Origin: JADYZU01 sp964540965
GTDB lineage: Bacteria > Pseudomonadota > Alphaproteobacteria > Rhodobacterales > Rhodobacteraceae
Reading direction: 5' to 3'
DNA length: 64,000 nt
Assembly (NCBI GenBank): GCA_964540965.1
Contig: CAZIOT010000006.1
Location: 1-64,000, forward strand
Shown here one piece after another: positions 25,485 to 34,355 of this stretch. The notes under the pieces were generated by a model, which had not been told where the DNA came from, ran no database searches, and saw nothing but the letters and a program-made list of their open reading frames with translations. Every line of letters begins with the position of its first letter. The first letter of the stretch is position 1. A program made the translations under genes and the position numbers.

Positions 25485-26237
25485 ATGTATCTCGACGTGC
25501 AGGATCTGCGCAACTTCTACTATCGCAGTGCGCTGGGTCGCGCGGCGCAGAAGGTGATCCGCGACCAGCTGGTGTCGATGTGGCCGGGTGCTGCGGGGCA
25601 GACGGTGGCCGGGTACGGATTTGCCGCTCCGCTGCTGCGCCCCTATCTTGCCGGGGCGCGGCGGGTGATCGCGCTGATGCCCGGTCCGCAGGGGGTGATG
25701 CCCTGGCCGCCGGGCCAGCCCAATGTCGCGGTCCTGTGCGAGGAATCGCTCTGGCCGCTGGCCACCGGCATCGTCGACAGGCTGGTGCTGCTGCACGGGC
25801 TTGAGGTGTCGGACCATCCCGGCGCCTTGCTTGAGGAATGCTGGCGGGTGCTGGGGCCGGGGGGGCGCGCGGTGTTCATCGTGCCGAACCGCGCCGGCCT
25901 GTGGTCGCGGTCGGACCGCACCCCCTTTGGTCATGGCCGGCCCTATTCGCCGGGGCAGCTCGAGGCGCAGTTGAAACAGCATGGCTTTGCCGTCGAACGC
26001 TCGCTGTCGACGCTGTATCAGCCGCCGTCCGACCGGCGGATCTGGCGGCGGCTGGGCGCGCTTCTGGAAACCGGCGGCCAGCACCTGCCGGTGTTCAAGG
26101 CCGGTGGCGTGGTCTTTGTCGAAGTGTCCAAGCAGGTCTTTGCCCCGACCCGCGGCCATCCGGTGCGGGCGCGGCCAAGGTTGGTCATCCTGCCGCCGGC
26201 GGCGCAGCCGGTAACGCGTGAAGGAGGAAACGCATGA
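25485..26237 (+). CDS. SAM-dependent methyltransferase-like protein
   Basis: A 250 aa protein of the class I methyltransferase fold. The SAM-binding glycine motif is degenerate (VAGYGFAAPLL), but the later VDRLVLLHGLE, LLEECWRVLGPGGRAVFIVPNR segment is typical of the group. It resembles the alphaproteobacterial methyltransferases beside gloB. The target is unknown. Its stop overlaps the next gene by four bases (ATGA). Confidence 0.8.
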   Translation: MYLDVQDLRNFYYRSALGRAAQKVIRDQLVSMWPGAAGQTVAGYGFAAPLLRPYLAGARRVIALMPGPQGVMPWPPGQPNVAVLCEESLWPLATGIVDRLVLLHGLEVSDHPGALLEECWRVLGPGGRAVFIVPNRAGLWSRSDRTPFGHGRPYSPGQLEAQLKQHGFAVERSLSTLYQPPSDRRIWRRLGALLETGGQHLPVFKAGGVVFVEVSKQVFAPTRGHPVRARPRLVILPPAAQPVTREGGNA

Positions 26238-26476
26238 GCGATACCCCGAAGCCACCGTTCTGGCGGGCCATGGCCGCGCTGGCGATCGACGCGGTGCTGA
26301 TCTTCGGAACGGCGATCGGCATCAGCCTGGCGATCTATGGCGACGGACCCATGGGGGGTGGCGCCGGGGTCGTGCTGTTCGTGCTGTTCGGCATCTACTA
26401 TTTCATTGTCCACCCGCTTCTTGGCGGTACGGTGGGCGACCGGCTGATGGGTATCGCGAAGGGGAAGCGGAAATGA
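26234..26476 (+). CDS. Short RDD-family-like membrane protein
   Basis: An 80 aa protein with two transmembrane helices and the RDD hallmarks: RAMAALAIDAVLI at the start and GGTVGDRLMGIA at the end, where the family usually has GKTxGK. It is shorter than most RDD proteins (130-200 aa). Overlaps by four bases with the genes on both sides, making a tightly coupled three-gene operon. The ATG follows GAAGGAGG. Confidence 0.75.
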   Translation: MSDTPKPPFWRAMAALAIDAVLIFGTAIGISLAIYGDGPMGGGAGVVLFVLFGIYYFIVHPLLGGTVGDRLMGIAKGKRK

Positions 26477-26811
26477 GGATTCTGGTGGTGGCGGCGGCCG
26501 TTCTCTGGGCCGGGGCGGCGCTGGCCGATGTCGACGGGGAATGGCGCTGCAAGGCCAATGGCGACATCCCCATCGGCCTGGTCCGGATTTCGGGCGCCGA
26601 CTATGTCTATACGATGACCGACGTGGCCTTTGTGCCGGTTGCCAACGATGCCAACGGCAGCGGCACGCTTTCGGTCGAGGGGGCGGCGGTGCGGCCCCTG
26701 GACGGGCCGCTGGCCGACGACTTTGGCGTCGTGGGCGAGATCTGGGGCGACGGCGGCGGGATCATCACCTGGAGCACGGCCGACGGCGCGCTCATGGAAT
26801 GCCGCCGCTGA
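26473..26811 (+). CDS. Small secreted protein, unknown function
   Basis: A 112 aa protein with a signal peptide (MRILVVAAAVLWAGAALADV). The mature part is beta-rich, with cysteines in EWRCKANG and at the end (MECRR) that could pair. Last gene of the methyltransferase/RDD operon, coupled by an ATGA overlap. No family recognised. Confidence 0.7.
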   Translation: MRILVVAAAVLWAGAALADVDGEWRCKANGDIPIGLVRISGADYVYTMTDVAFVPVANDANGSGTLSVEGAAVRPLDGPLADDFGVVGEIWGDGGGIITWSTADGALMECRR

Positions 26812-26943
26812 CCGGGCCGGGAATCGACCTGCGCGCCGGTGCCGAGCCGCCTGCCGGCCTGCGACGTCCTGTCGCGGCCGGATGTCCCCGGAGCCGCCTG
26901 AAAAAACGGTATCCCAGAGCCCTCAATTCACGCGCCCGAGAGG

Positions 26944-26972
26944 TTGCGAGGCGGTAAACGCTCTGCTACACG
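26944..26972 (+). promoter_or_regulatory. Candidate promoter of the atp operon
   Basis: TTGCGA (26944-26949), a 17-base spacer, then TACACG (26967-26972), about 100 bases before atpH. It is the best match within the 267-bp gap 26812-27078. No other element was seen in that gap. Confidence 0.45.
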
Positions 26973-27078
26973 GCCCGTGATTTCGGCCCCCCTCGGGGGC
27001 GCGACCAATCGGAACTTGTCCAAGGTATCGGCCCCTGCCGCGCCCCATGGACGGGCCAGAGACAGCGGAAGGGTGGAC

Positions 27079-27639
27079 GTGTCCGAACCAGCTTCGATCT
27101 CAACCGGCATCGCGGGCCGCTATGCCACCGCCGTTTTCGACATCGCGCGCGAAGGCGGCCAGATTGCCGCCATCGAGGCTGATGTGGACGCGCTGGACGC
27201 CGCGCTGAAGGAAAGCGCCGAATTGCGCGACCTGATCGCCTCGCCGATCTATTCGCGCGAGGATCAGGCCCGCGCCATGACCGCGCTGGGCCAGAAAATG
27301 GCGCTGACCCAGACCGTGCAGAACCTCTTGGCCCTGCTGGCGCGCAATCGCCGACTGTTCGTGCTGCCGCAGCTTCTGACCGGGCTGCGCAACCGGATCG
27401 CCGCCGAAAAGGGCGAGGTGACGGCCGATGTCACCACCGCCAAGGCGCTGACCAAGACCCAGGCCGACAAACTGGCCAAGACGCTGTCGGCCAATGTCGG
27501 CAAGACCGTGAAGATCAATGCAACCGTCGATGAAGCCCTCATCGGCGGTCTTGTTGTCAAGGTTGGCTCGAAGATGATCGACACCTCGATCCGCTCGAAG
27601 CTGGCTTCTCTCCAGAACATCATGAAAGAGGTCGGATAA
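27079..27639 (+). CDS. atpH: ATP synthase F1 subunit delta
   Basis: A 186 aa stator subunit linking F1 to the peripheral stalk. The N-terminal helical domain begins AGRYATAVFDIAREGG, and the C-terminal signature is LIGGLVVKVGSKMIDTSI. The start is the GTG at 27079 (after GGAAGGG), which gives MSEPASIS as in relatives. First gene of atpHAGDC. The F0 genes are not here, in line with the split atp clusters of this group. Confidence 0.95.
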   Translation: MSEPASISTGIAGRYATAVFDIAREGGQIAAIEADVDALDAALKESAELRDLIASPIYSREDQARAMTALGQKMALTQTVQNLLALLARNRRLFVLPQLLTGLRNRIAAEKGEVTADVTTAKALTKTQADKLAKTLSANVGKTVKINATVDEALIGGLVVKVGSKMIDTSIRSKLASLQNIMKEVG

Positions 27640-29177
27640 TGGCGATCCAAGCTGCCGAGATTTCGGCGATCCTGAAGGACCAGATCAAGAACTTCGGGCA
27701 GGATGCCGAAGTGGCCGAAGTCGGCCGCGTGCTGTCGGTCGGCGACGGTATCGCCCGCGTCTATGGTCTGGACAACATCCAGGCCGGCGAGATGGTGGAA
27801 TTCCCCGGCGGCATCCGCGGCATGGCGCTGAACCTCGAAGCCGACAACGTCGGCTGCGTGATCTTCGGCTCGGACCGTGACATCGCCGAAGGCGACACCG
27901 TCAAGCGCACCCGCGCCATCGTGGAAGTGCCGGCGGGCGAGGCTCTCCTTGGCCGCGTCGTCGACGCGCTGGGCAACCCGATCGACGGCAAGGGCCCGAT
28001 CGCCGCAACCGAGCGCCGCATCGCCGACGTCAAGGCGCCCGGCATCATCCCGCGCAAGTCGGTGCATGAGCCGATGGCCACCGGCCTCAAGTCGGTGGAC
28101 GCCATGACCCCCATCGGCCGCGGCCAGCGGGAACTGATCATCGGCGACCGCCAGACCGGCAAGACCGCCGTGGCGCTCGACACCATCCTGAACCAGAAGG
28201 TCTATAACGAGGCCGCCGGTTCGGACGAATCCAAGAAGCTGTACTGCGTCTATGTCGCCATCGGGCAAAAGCGGTCGACCGTTGCCCAGCTGGTGAAGAA
28301 GCTGGAAGAATCGGGCGCGCTGCCCTATTCGATCATCGTCGCCGCCACCGCCTCGGACGCCGCGCCGATGCAGTATCTGGCGCCGTTCTCGGCCACCGCG
28401 ATGGCGGAATATTTCCGCGACAACGGCCGCCATGCCCTGATCATTTACGATGACCTTTCGAAGCAGGCCGTGTCCTATCGCCAGATGTCGCTGCTGCTGC
28501 GCCGTCCGCCCGGACGCGAAGCCTATCCCGGCGACGTGTTCTATCTCCACTCGCGCCTGCTGGAACGTTCGGCCAAGCTGAACGACGACAACGGCAACGG
28601 CTCGCTCACCGCGCTGCCGATCATCGAGACGCAGGCCGGCGACATCTCGGCCTATATCCCGACCAACGTGATCTCGATCACCGACGGCCAGATCTTCCTT
28701 GAAACCGAGCTGTTCTTCCAGGGCATCCGCCCGGCGGTGAACACCGGCCTGTCCGTGTCGCGCGTCGGTTCCGCCGCGCAAACCAAGTCGATGAAGTCGG
28801 TTGCCGGCTCGCTCAAGCTGGAACTGGCGCAGTATCGCGAAATGGCGGCCTTCGCCCAGTTCGGCTCTGACCTTGACGCCGCGACCCAGCAGCTGCTGAA
28901 CCGCGGTGCGCGGTTGATGGAGCTGATGAAGCAGCCGCAATACGCGCCGCTGACCAACGCGGAAATCGTCTGCGTCATCGTCGCCGGCACCAAGGGCTAT
29001 CTCGACAAGGTGGCGGTCAAGGATGTCGGCCGCTACGAGGCCGGGCTGCTCAAATTCCTGCGGACGCAGAAGCGCGACCTTCTGAACATGCTGACCAACG
29101 AGGACCCGAAGATCGCGGGCGACGCCGAAAAGGCTGTCCGCGCGGCGCTGGACGAATACGCCCGGGACTTTGCCTGA
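27639..29177 (+). CDS. atpA: ATP synthase F1 subunit alpha
   Basis: A 512 aa non-catalytic nucleotide-binding subunit of F1. Walker A is GDRQTGKTAVALDT near residue 169. ALIIYDDLSKQA and the family signature PAVNTGLSVS also fit. It begins inside the atpH stop (TAATG), so the two are coupled. Full length, with nothing unusual. Confidence 0.99.
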   Translation: MAIQAAEISAILKDQIKNFGQDAEVAEVGRVLSVGDGIARVYGLDNIQAGEMVEFPGGIRGMALNLEADNVGCVIFGSDRDIAEGDTVKRTRAIVEVPAGEALLGRVVDALGNPIDGKGPIAATERRIADVKAPGIIPRKSVHEPMATGLKSVDAMTPIGRGQRELIIGDRQTGKTAVALDTILNQKVYNEAAGSDESKKLYCVYVAIGQKRSTVAQLVKKLEESGALPYSIIVAATASDAAPMQYLAPFSATAMAEYFRDNGRHALIIYDDLSKQAVSYRQMSLLLRRPPGREAYPGDVFYLHSRLLERSAKLNDDNGNGSLTALPIIETQAGDISAYIPTNVISITDGQIFLETELFFQGIRPAVNTGLSVSRVGSAAQTKSMKSVAGSLKLELAQYREMAAFAQFGSDLDAATQQLLNRGARLMELMKQPQYAPLTNAEIVCVIVAGTKGYLDKVAVKDVGRYEAGLLKFLRTQKRDLLNMLTNEDPKIAGDAEKAVRAALDEYARDFA

Positions 29178-29204
29178 ACCTCTGAGGGATAAGGAGGCTC
29201 GGGG

Positions 29205-30074
29205 ATGCCCAGTCTGAAGGATCTCAAGAACCGGATCGCGTCGGTCAAGTCGACCCGCAAGATCACCAAGGCGATGCAGATGGTCGCGGCGGCAAAACTG
29301 CGCCGCGCCCAGGATGCGGCCGTTGCGGCACGACCCTATACCGAGCGGTTCAACGCGGTGATGGCCGGGCTTGCCTCGGCCGCCGCCGGCTCGGCCACCG
29401 CGCCGCGCCTCTTGCGCGGCACCGGTGCGGACAAGGTGCACCTGCTGGTGGTGATGACCGGGGAACGCGGCCTGTGCGGCGGCTTCAACTCGTCCATCGC
29501 CAAGCTGGCGCGCCAGACCGCCGAGGCGCTGACGCGGCAGGGCAAGACGGTGAAGATCCTCACCGTCGGCAAGAAGGGCCGCGACAACCTCAAGCGTGAC
29601 TGGGGGCAGGCCTTTGTCGGCCATGTCGACCTGTCCGAGGTGCGCAAGCTGGGCTACGGCAATGCACAGGCCATCGCGCGCGATATCCTGTCGCGGTTCG
29701 AGGCCGGCGAATTCGACGTGGCGACGATCTTCTTCAACCGCTTCCAGTCGGTCATCAGCCAGATCCCGACTGCGACGCAGATCATTCCCGCCGCGTTCGA
29801 GGGCGATGCCGCTGCCTCGACCCTTTATGACTACGAACCGGGCGAAGAGGCGATCCTGGCCGACCTTCTGCCCCGTGGCGTGTCGACCCAGCTTTTCGCG
29901 GCACTTCTGGAAAATGCGGCGTCCGAACAGGGCGCCCGGATGAGCGCGATGGACAATGCCACCCGCAACGCGGGCGACATGATCAATCGCCTGACCATCC
30001 AGTACAACCGGTCGCGGCAAGCTGCGATCACCAAGGAACTCATCGAAATCATCTCGGGCGCCGAGGCGCTCTGA
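29205..30074 (+). CDS. atpG: ATP synthase F1 subunit gamma
   Basis: A 289 aa central rotor shaft. The N-terminal coiled coil begins LKDLKNRIASVKSTRKITKA and the C-terminal coil ends with QAAITKELIEIISGAEAL. The middle has MTGERGLCGGFN. An AAGGAGG site lies 8-9 bases before the ATG. It sits 27 bp after atpA and 20 bp before atpD. Confidence 0.98.
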   Translation: MPSLKDLKNRIASVKSTRKITKAMQMVAAAKLRRAQDAAVAARPYTERFNAVMAGLASAAAGSATAPRLLRGTGADKVHLLVVMTGERGLCGGFNSSIAKLARQTAEALTRQGKTVKILTVGKKGRDNLKRDWGQAFVGHVDLSEVRKLGYGNAQAIARDILSRFEAGEFDVATIFFNRFQSVISQIPTATQIIPAAFEGDAAASTLYDYEPGEEAILADLLPRGVSTQLFAALLENAASEQGARMSAMDNATRNAGDMINRLTIQYNRSRQAAITKELIEIISGAEAL

Positions 30075-30094
30075 GCGAGAAGCGGAGACACGAC

Positions 30095-31519
30095 ATGGCT
30101 GTAGCCAAGGGCAAGATCACGCAGGTTATCGGCGCCGTCGTCGACGTGCAGTTCGACGGGCACCTGCCTGCCATCCTCAATGCGCTGGACACCAGCAACA
30201 ACGGCAAGAAGCTGGTGCTGGAAGTGGCGCAGCACATGGGCGAAAGCACCGTCCGCTGCATCGCCATGGACGCGACCGAAGGTCTTGTGCGCGGCGGCGA
30301 AGTGACCGACACCGGGGCGCCGATCTCGGTTCCCGTCGGCAACGGCACGCTGGGCCGCATCCTGAACGTGGTCGGCGACCCGGTGGACGAAAAGGGCCCG
30401 GTCGAGGCGACCCAGACCCGCGCCATCCACCAGCCGGCGCCGGAATTCGTCGACCAGTCGACCGAAAGCCAGGTTCTGGTCACCGGGATCAAGGTCATCG
30501 ACCTCCTGGCGCCCTATGCCAAGGGCGGCAAGATCGGCCTGTTCGGCGGCGCCGGCGTGGGCAAGACCGTGCTGATCCAGGAACTGATCAACAACATCGC
30601 CAAGGTCCACTCGGGCTATTCGGTGTTCGCCGGCGTGGGCGAACGGACCCGTGAAGGCAACGACCTGTATCACGAGTTCATCGAATCCGGCGTCATCAAC
30701 ATCAACAAGCTGGACGAATCGAAGGTGGCGCTGGTCTATGGCCAGATGAACGAGCCGCCGGGGGCCCGTGCCCGCGTCGCACTGACCGGTCTGACCATCG
30801 CCGAACAGTTCCGCGACCAGTCCGGCACCGACGTGCTGTTCTTCGTCGACAACATCTTCCGCTTCACGCAGGCGGGTTCCGAAGTGTCGGCGCTTCTGGG
30901 CCGGATCCCCTCGGCCGTGGGCTATCAGCCGACGCTGGCCACCGACATGGGCGCGCTGCAGGAACGCATCACCTCGACCAAGAACGGCTCGATCACCTCG
31001 GTGCAGGCGATCTACGTTCCGGCCGACGACCTGACCGACCCGGCGCCGGCGACCTCGTTCGCGCACCTCGACGCCACCACGGTTCTGTCGCGTGCCATCT
31101 CGGAGCTTGGCATCTATCCGGCGGTGGACCCGCTCGACTCGACCTCGCGCCTGATGGACCCGGCGATCATCGGCGAAGAACACTACCAGGTCGCCCGTTC
31201 GGTGCAGGGCATCCTGCAACGCTACAAGTCGCTTCAGGACATCATCGCCATCCTTGGCATGGACGAACTGTCGGAAGAGGACAAGCTGACCGTCGCCCGC
31301 GCCCGCAAGATCCAGCGCTTCCTGTCGCAGCCGTTCGACGTGGCGCAGGTCTTCACCGGCTCGCCCGGCGTGCAGGTGCCGCTGGATGAAACCATCGCCT
31401 CGTTCAAGGCCGTGGTTGCCGGCGAATACGACCACCTGCCCGAAGCGGCCTTCTACATGGTCGGCGGCATCAAGGAAGTCGTGGCAAAGGCCGAACGTCT
31501 GGCCGCGGCTGCAGCGTAA
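30095..31519 (+). CDS. atpD: ATP synthase F1 subunit beta
   Basis: A 474 aa catalytic subunit. Walker A is GGAGVGKTVLIQEL near residue 150. GERTREGNDLYHE carries the catalytic glutamate. LFFVDNIFRFTQAGSE is Walker B, and the DELSEED region appears as MDELSEEDKL near 390. Full length and intact. Confidence 0.99.
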   Translation: MAVAKGKITQVIGAVVDVQFDGHLPAILNALDTSNNGKKLVLEVAQHMGESTVRCIAMDATEGLVRGGEVTDTGAPISVPVGNGTLGRILNVVGDPVDEKGPVEATQTRAIHQPAPEFVDQSTESQVLVTGIKVIDLLAPYAKGGKIGLFGGAGVGKTVLIQELINNIAKVHSGYSVFAGVGERTREGNDLYHEFIESGVININKLDESKVALVYGQMNEPPGARARVALTGLTIAEQFRDQSGTDVLFFVDNIFRFTQAGSEVSALLGRIPSAVGYQPTLATDMGALQERITSTKNGSITSVQAIYVPADDLTDPAPATSFAHLDATTVLSRAISELGIYPAVDPLDSTSRLMDPAIIGEEHYQVARSVQGILQRYKSLQDIIAILGMDELSEEDKLTVARARKIQRFLSQPFDVAQVFTGSPGVQVPLDETIASFKAVVAGEYDHLPEAAFYMVGGIKEVVAKAERLAAAAA

Positions 31520-31528
31520 GGGGCAGTC

Positions 31529-31930
31529 ATGGCGGACACCATGCAGTTCGACTTCGTGTCGCCCGAGCGCAGGATCACCTCGCTCGCCGCGACCGAGGTG
31601 CAGATTCCGGGGGCCGAGGGCGACATGACGGCGATGCCGGGCCATGCGCCCACCATCACCACTCTGCGCCCCGGCATCCTGCGCGTCGTCCATGCCGGCG
31701 GGACCGAGGAATTCCTCGTCTCGGGCGGCTTTGCCGAGGTTTCGGCCGAGACCGTCTCGGTCCTGGCCGAAGAGGGCCATGCCCGCGCCGAAGTCAGCCA
31801 TGCCGTCATCGACCGGCTGGTGACGGCGGCCCGCGCCACCCATGCCGAATCGCAGACCGACGCCGATGCCAAGATCGTCGCCGACCTTCTGACGGCGGGC
31901 GAGTTTTTTGGCCTGACCAAAGGCCAATAA
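31529..31930 (+). CDS. atpC: ATP synthase F1 subunit epsilon
   Basis: A 133 aa rotor subunit with the N-terminal beta sandwich (FDFVSPERRITSLAATEVQI, EGDMTAMPGHAP) and a shortened C-terminal helical part. The second helix of the usual inhibitory hairpin looks short, ending in FFGLTKGQ. It closes the atp operon and is followed by a terminator. Confidence 0.96.
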   Translation: MADTMQFDFVSPERRITSLAATEVQIPGAEGDMTAMPGHAPTITTLRPGILRVVHAGGTEEFLVSGGFAEVSAETVSVLAEEGHARAEVSHAVIDRLVTAARATHAESQTDADAKIVADLLTAGEFFGLTKGQ

Positions 31931-31954
31931 GGCGCCGGCACAGGGTTTTCAGAG

Positions 31955-31977
31955 GGGCGCCTGCGGGCGCCCTTTTC
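31955..31977 (+). terminator. Rho-independent terminator of the atp operon
   Basis: Stem GGGCGCC (31955-31961)/GGCGCCC (31966-31972), loop TGCG, then TTTTC, 25 bases after atpC. Confidence 0.88.
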
Positions 31978-32059
31978 TTTTCGCCCGTTTTCCATTGATT
32001 TCCCGCATTCCCGCCTGAATCCTCGACAAGGTTGAGTGTCGAGGCGAGTCAGTGGGAAG

Positions 32060-32410
32060 ATGAAGAAATTGCGCACCCAGAGCATCGGCATTGACCAGGG
32101 CGATCTGGTCCTGTTTTCGGATTTCGACATCGACGGCCCGATGTGGACCGGCGAAGGCCCGCGGGAATCGCGCGCGCGGGTGCAATTCTCCGAGGCGTTC
32201 CACGCCCCGCCGGCGGTCAAGGTCGGCCTGACGATGTGGGATATCTCTAACGGCGCGAATGCCCGCGCCGATGTCGCGGCCGAGGAAGTGACGGAACACG
32301 GCTTTGACCTGCGCTTCCGCACCTGGGGCGATACCCGCATCGCCCGAGTCCGCATCGGCTGGCAGGCGATTGGTCCGATGAAGGACGACGAGATGTGGGA
32401 CGTGGAGTAG
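32060..32410 (+). CDS. H-type lectin domain protein
   Basis: A 116 aa protein whose residues ~30-112 form an H-type lectin fold (RARVQFSEAFHAPPAVKVGL, WDISN, FDLRFRTWGDTRIARVRIGW), as in the Helix pomatia agglutinin family. Genes of this type commonly follow atpC in this bacterial group. No signal peptide. A GTG at 32036 would add eight residues (MSRRVSGK); relatives favour the ATG at 32060. Its last 111 bp recur at 33070-33180. Confidence 0.8.
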   Translation: MKKLRTQSIGIDQGDLVLFSDFDIDGPMWTGEGPRESRARVQFSEAFHAPPAVKVGLTMWDISNGANARADVAAEEVTEHGFDLRFRTWGDTRIARVRIGWQAIGPMKDDEMWDVE

Positions 32411-32420
32411 GGCGGGGATT

Positions 32421-32470
32421 CGTGGGTTTCACCCACGCTACGCCCGCCTCGTCGCGTGGGTGAACCCACG
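32421..32470. repeat. REP-like palindrome doublet, CGTGGGT variant
   Basis: Two hairpins with CGTGGGT/ACCCACG arms, at 32421-32437 and 32455-32470, lie in opposite orientation directly after the lectin stop. A half-size relative (TGGGT-GTA-ACCCA) occurs near 33045. They are a variant of the GGTGGGC palindromes found elsewhere. Confidence 0.7.
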
Positions 32471-32544
32471 ACGCGCCGTCCGCCAGTTCGGGGCTGCGAT
32501 GGGTGACCTGACCCGTGAAAACGCGGCTCTCCTGCCGGCCCCGA

Positions 32545-32880
32545 TCAAAAGCCGCGCGTGATCATGCAGGCAATGAGGATGCCGAACAATCCCATCGCGG
32601 AAAATCCGGTCAGCTTGCGGCCATTCTCGGCGCTCAACTCGCCAACGAAAGTGACCAGGACGAACCCCGTCACGATCACCCACACCCACCATTGCGGATG
32701 GGGCAGGAACTCTGCCAGCGCGCAGAAGACAAGGCCGCCGCCGATGCCGGAAAAGGCGGCGAAACGCAGTAACCACCGTGGCCAGACCGGATGCCGGGCC
32801 GGATCGCGGCCATCGTAGATAACCCACGCCACGCCATGTGCGATACCCTCGAATACAGCCTCACCAAGTCCGTCGAGCAT
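32545..32880 (-). CDS. Small membrane protein, unknown
   Basis: A 111 aa protein with about three hydrophobic segments (WLLRFAAFSGIGGGLVFCALA, WWVWVIVTGFVLVTFVGEL, FSAMGLFGILIACMI). The start at 32880 is supported by GGGAGG four to five bases upstream; an in-frame ATG at 32910 adds ten residues without an evident site. It lies on the opposite strand inside the segment bounded by the lectin gene and its duplicated 3' end, in DNA that looks less GC-rich than its neighbours. It may be inserted cargo. No family recognised. Confidence 0.6.
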   Translation of the reverse strand: MLDGLGEAVFEGIAHGVAWVIYDGRDPARHPVWPRWLLRFAAFSGIGGGLVFCALAEFLPHPQWWVWVIVTGFVLVTFVGELSAENGRKLTGFSAMGLFGILIACMITRGF

Positions 32881-33069
32881 GACACCCTCCCTGCGGACCA
32901 ATTCTCGCACGGGACCGTGGCCCGAGTGAGGCGCCGCGCGTCATGACCCGGACCAGATTCCGCCAAAATTGGCGACTGCGGATGGATGGGGCAGGGGGCG
33001 GGCCAAGGCGGGTTTGAACGCGCTACAGATTCGTTCTGGTCTCGTGGGTGTAACCCAATGAACCGCGCA

Positions 33070-33180
33070 GGCTTTGACCTGCGCTTCCGCACCTGGGGCG
33101 ATACCCGCATCGGCCGCGTCCGCATCGGCTGGCAGGCGATCGGCCCGATGAAGGACGACGAGATGTGGGACGTGGAATAG
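33070..33180 (+). pseudogene. Duplicated 3' end of the H-type lectin gene
   Basis: These 111 bases match 32300-32410 with five differences, in the same frame and ending at the same stop codon. Four of the five changes are silent and one is Ala to Gly, so the copy appears to have come from, or to have evolved as, coding sequence. An open frame from 32986 reaches it but has no lectin N-terminal half. It is best called a gene fragment. Confidence 0.8.
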
Positions 33181-33189
33181 GTTGAAGCC

Positions 33190-33215
33190 GTAAGGTGGGT
33201 CGAGACCCACCTTAC
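33190..33215. repeat. REP-like palindrome between the lectin fragment and prs
   Basis: A perfect hairpin with 12-base arms GTAAGGTGGGTC/GACCCACCTTAC and a 2-base loop. It is the same palindrome, apart from the loop, as that at 34949-34974. It sits 20 bases after the prs stop on the other strand and may terminate prs. Confidence 0.8.
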
Positions 33216-33234
33216 CGGGCAACCGCCCCCCGCG

Positions 33235-34254
33235 TCACAACCCCGTATACATCCCCTCGTAGATCGGGATCAGCGTTTCGTCGTCGAACAGCGACGACAC
33301 GCTGGTGCCGTTCCAGATGTTGAGGATCGCCTGCGCGAACATCGGCGCGGTCGGCACGATGCGGATGTTGGGGCAGGCGCGGACCTTGTCGGTGGCCTCG
33401 ATGGAATCGGTGATGACCAGCGACTTCATCACCGATTTCTGGATGCGTTCGACCGCGGGGCCGGACAGCACGCCATGGCTGATATAGGCGTGGACCTCGG
33501 TCGCGCCCGCCTCCATCAGCACTTCGGCGGCCTTGCAGAGCGTGCCGGCGGTGTCGCAGATATCGTCGACGATGATGCAGGTCTTGCCGGTCACGTCGCC
33601 GATGACGGTCATTTCCGCCACCTCGCCGGCCTTTTCGCGGCGCTTGTCGACGATGGCCAGCGGCGCGTTGATCCGCTTGGCCAGTTCCCGCGCCCGCGCC
33701 ACGCCGCCCACATCGGGGCTGACCACCATCACATCGTTCAGGCGGCCGCGGAAATGGTGCCGCAGGTCAAGGCTGAACACCGGGCTGGCGTAGAGGTTGT
33801 CGACCGGAATGTCGAAGAACCCCTGGATCTGCGCCGCATGCAGGTCGAGCGTCAGGATGCGCTCCACCCCCGCCGTCGAGATCAGGTTTGCCACCAGTTT
33901 CGCGCTGATCGGCGTGCGCGCCTTGGTCCGGCGGTCCTGCCGGGCATAGCCGAAATAGGGGATCACCGCGGTGATCCGCGCCGCCGAGGACCGGCGCAAG
34001 GCGTCGGTCATGATGAGCAGTTCCATCAGGTTGTCGTTTGCCGGGTTCGAGGTCGGCTGGATGATGAACATGTCCTCGCCGCGGACATTGTCATAGACCT
34101 CGACGAAGATTTCCTGATCGTTGAACCGTTCGACCCGGGCGCGCACCAGTTCGGTGTTCATCCCCCGGTGCATCGACATGCGCCGGGCGATGGCGCGGGC
34201 GAGGCTGGGGTTGGCGTTGCCGGCGATGAGTTTCGGCTCGGTCATGGCGGCCAT
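33235..34254 (-). CDS. prs: Ribose-phosphate pyrophosphokinase (PRPP synthetase)
   Basis: A 339 aa class I enzyme making PRPP from ribose 5-phosphate and ATP, feeding purine, pyrimidine, histidine and NAD synthesis. Motifs: LDLHAAQIQGFFDIPVDNL (metal/ribose site), FGYARQDRRTKARTPISAKL (flexible and ATP loop) and TCIIVDDICDTAGTL (PRPP loop). Start at 34254, six to seven bases after AGAGGA; a second ATG nine bases inside is possible. Confidence 0.97.
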   Translation of the reverse strand: MAAMTEPKLIAGNANPSLARAIARRMSMHRGMNTELVRARVERFNDQEIFVEVYDNVRGEDMFIIQPTSNPANDNLMELLIMTDALRRSSAARITAVIPYFGYARQDRRTKARTPISAKLVANLISTAGVERILTLDLHAAQIQGFFDIPVDNLYASPVFSLDLRHHFRGRLNDVMVVSPDVGGVARARELAKRINAPLAIVDKRREKAGEVAEMTVIGDVTGKTCIIVDDICDTAGTLCKAAEVLMEAGATEVHAYISHGVLSGPAVERIQKSVMKSLVITDSIEATDKVRACPNIRIVPTAPMFAQAILNIWNGTSVSSLFDDETLIPIYEGMYTGL

Positions 34255-34355
34255 GGCGTGTCCTCTGGCAGGGCGATGCCGCAGCGCGGCACGGGAATCG
34301 CGACGTTGACACGCCCTATCACGCGGCTAGCCTGAGGCAAAGAACGGGGACGTAA

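Noticed and set aside
27264..30020. Very long reverse-strand open frame over the atp operon
   Set aside because: It is the codon-position shadow of atpH, atpA and atpG in GC-rich DNA. Its translation is low-complexity His/Arg/Gly-rich and matches no family.
32986..33180. A second, intact lectin gene
   Set aside because: Only the last 37 residues match; the N-terminal half of the lectin domain is missing, so it is treated as a fragment.
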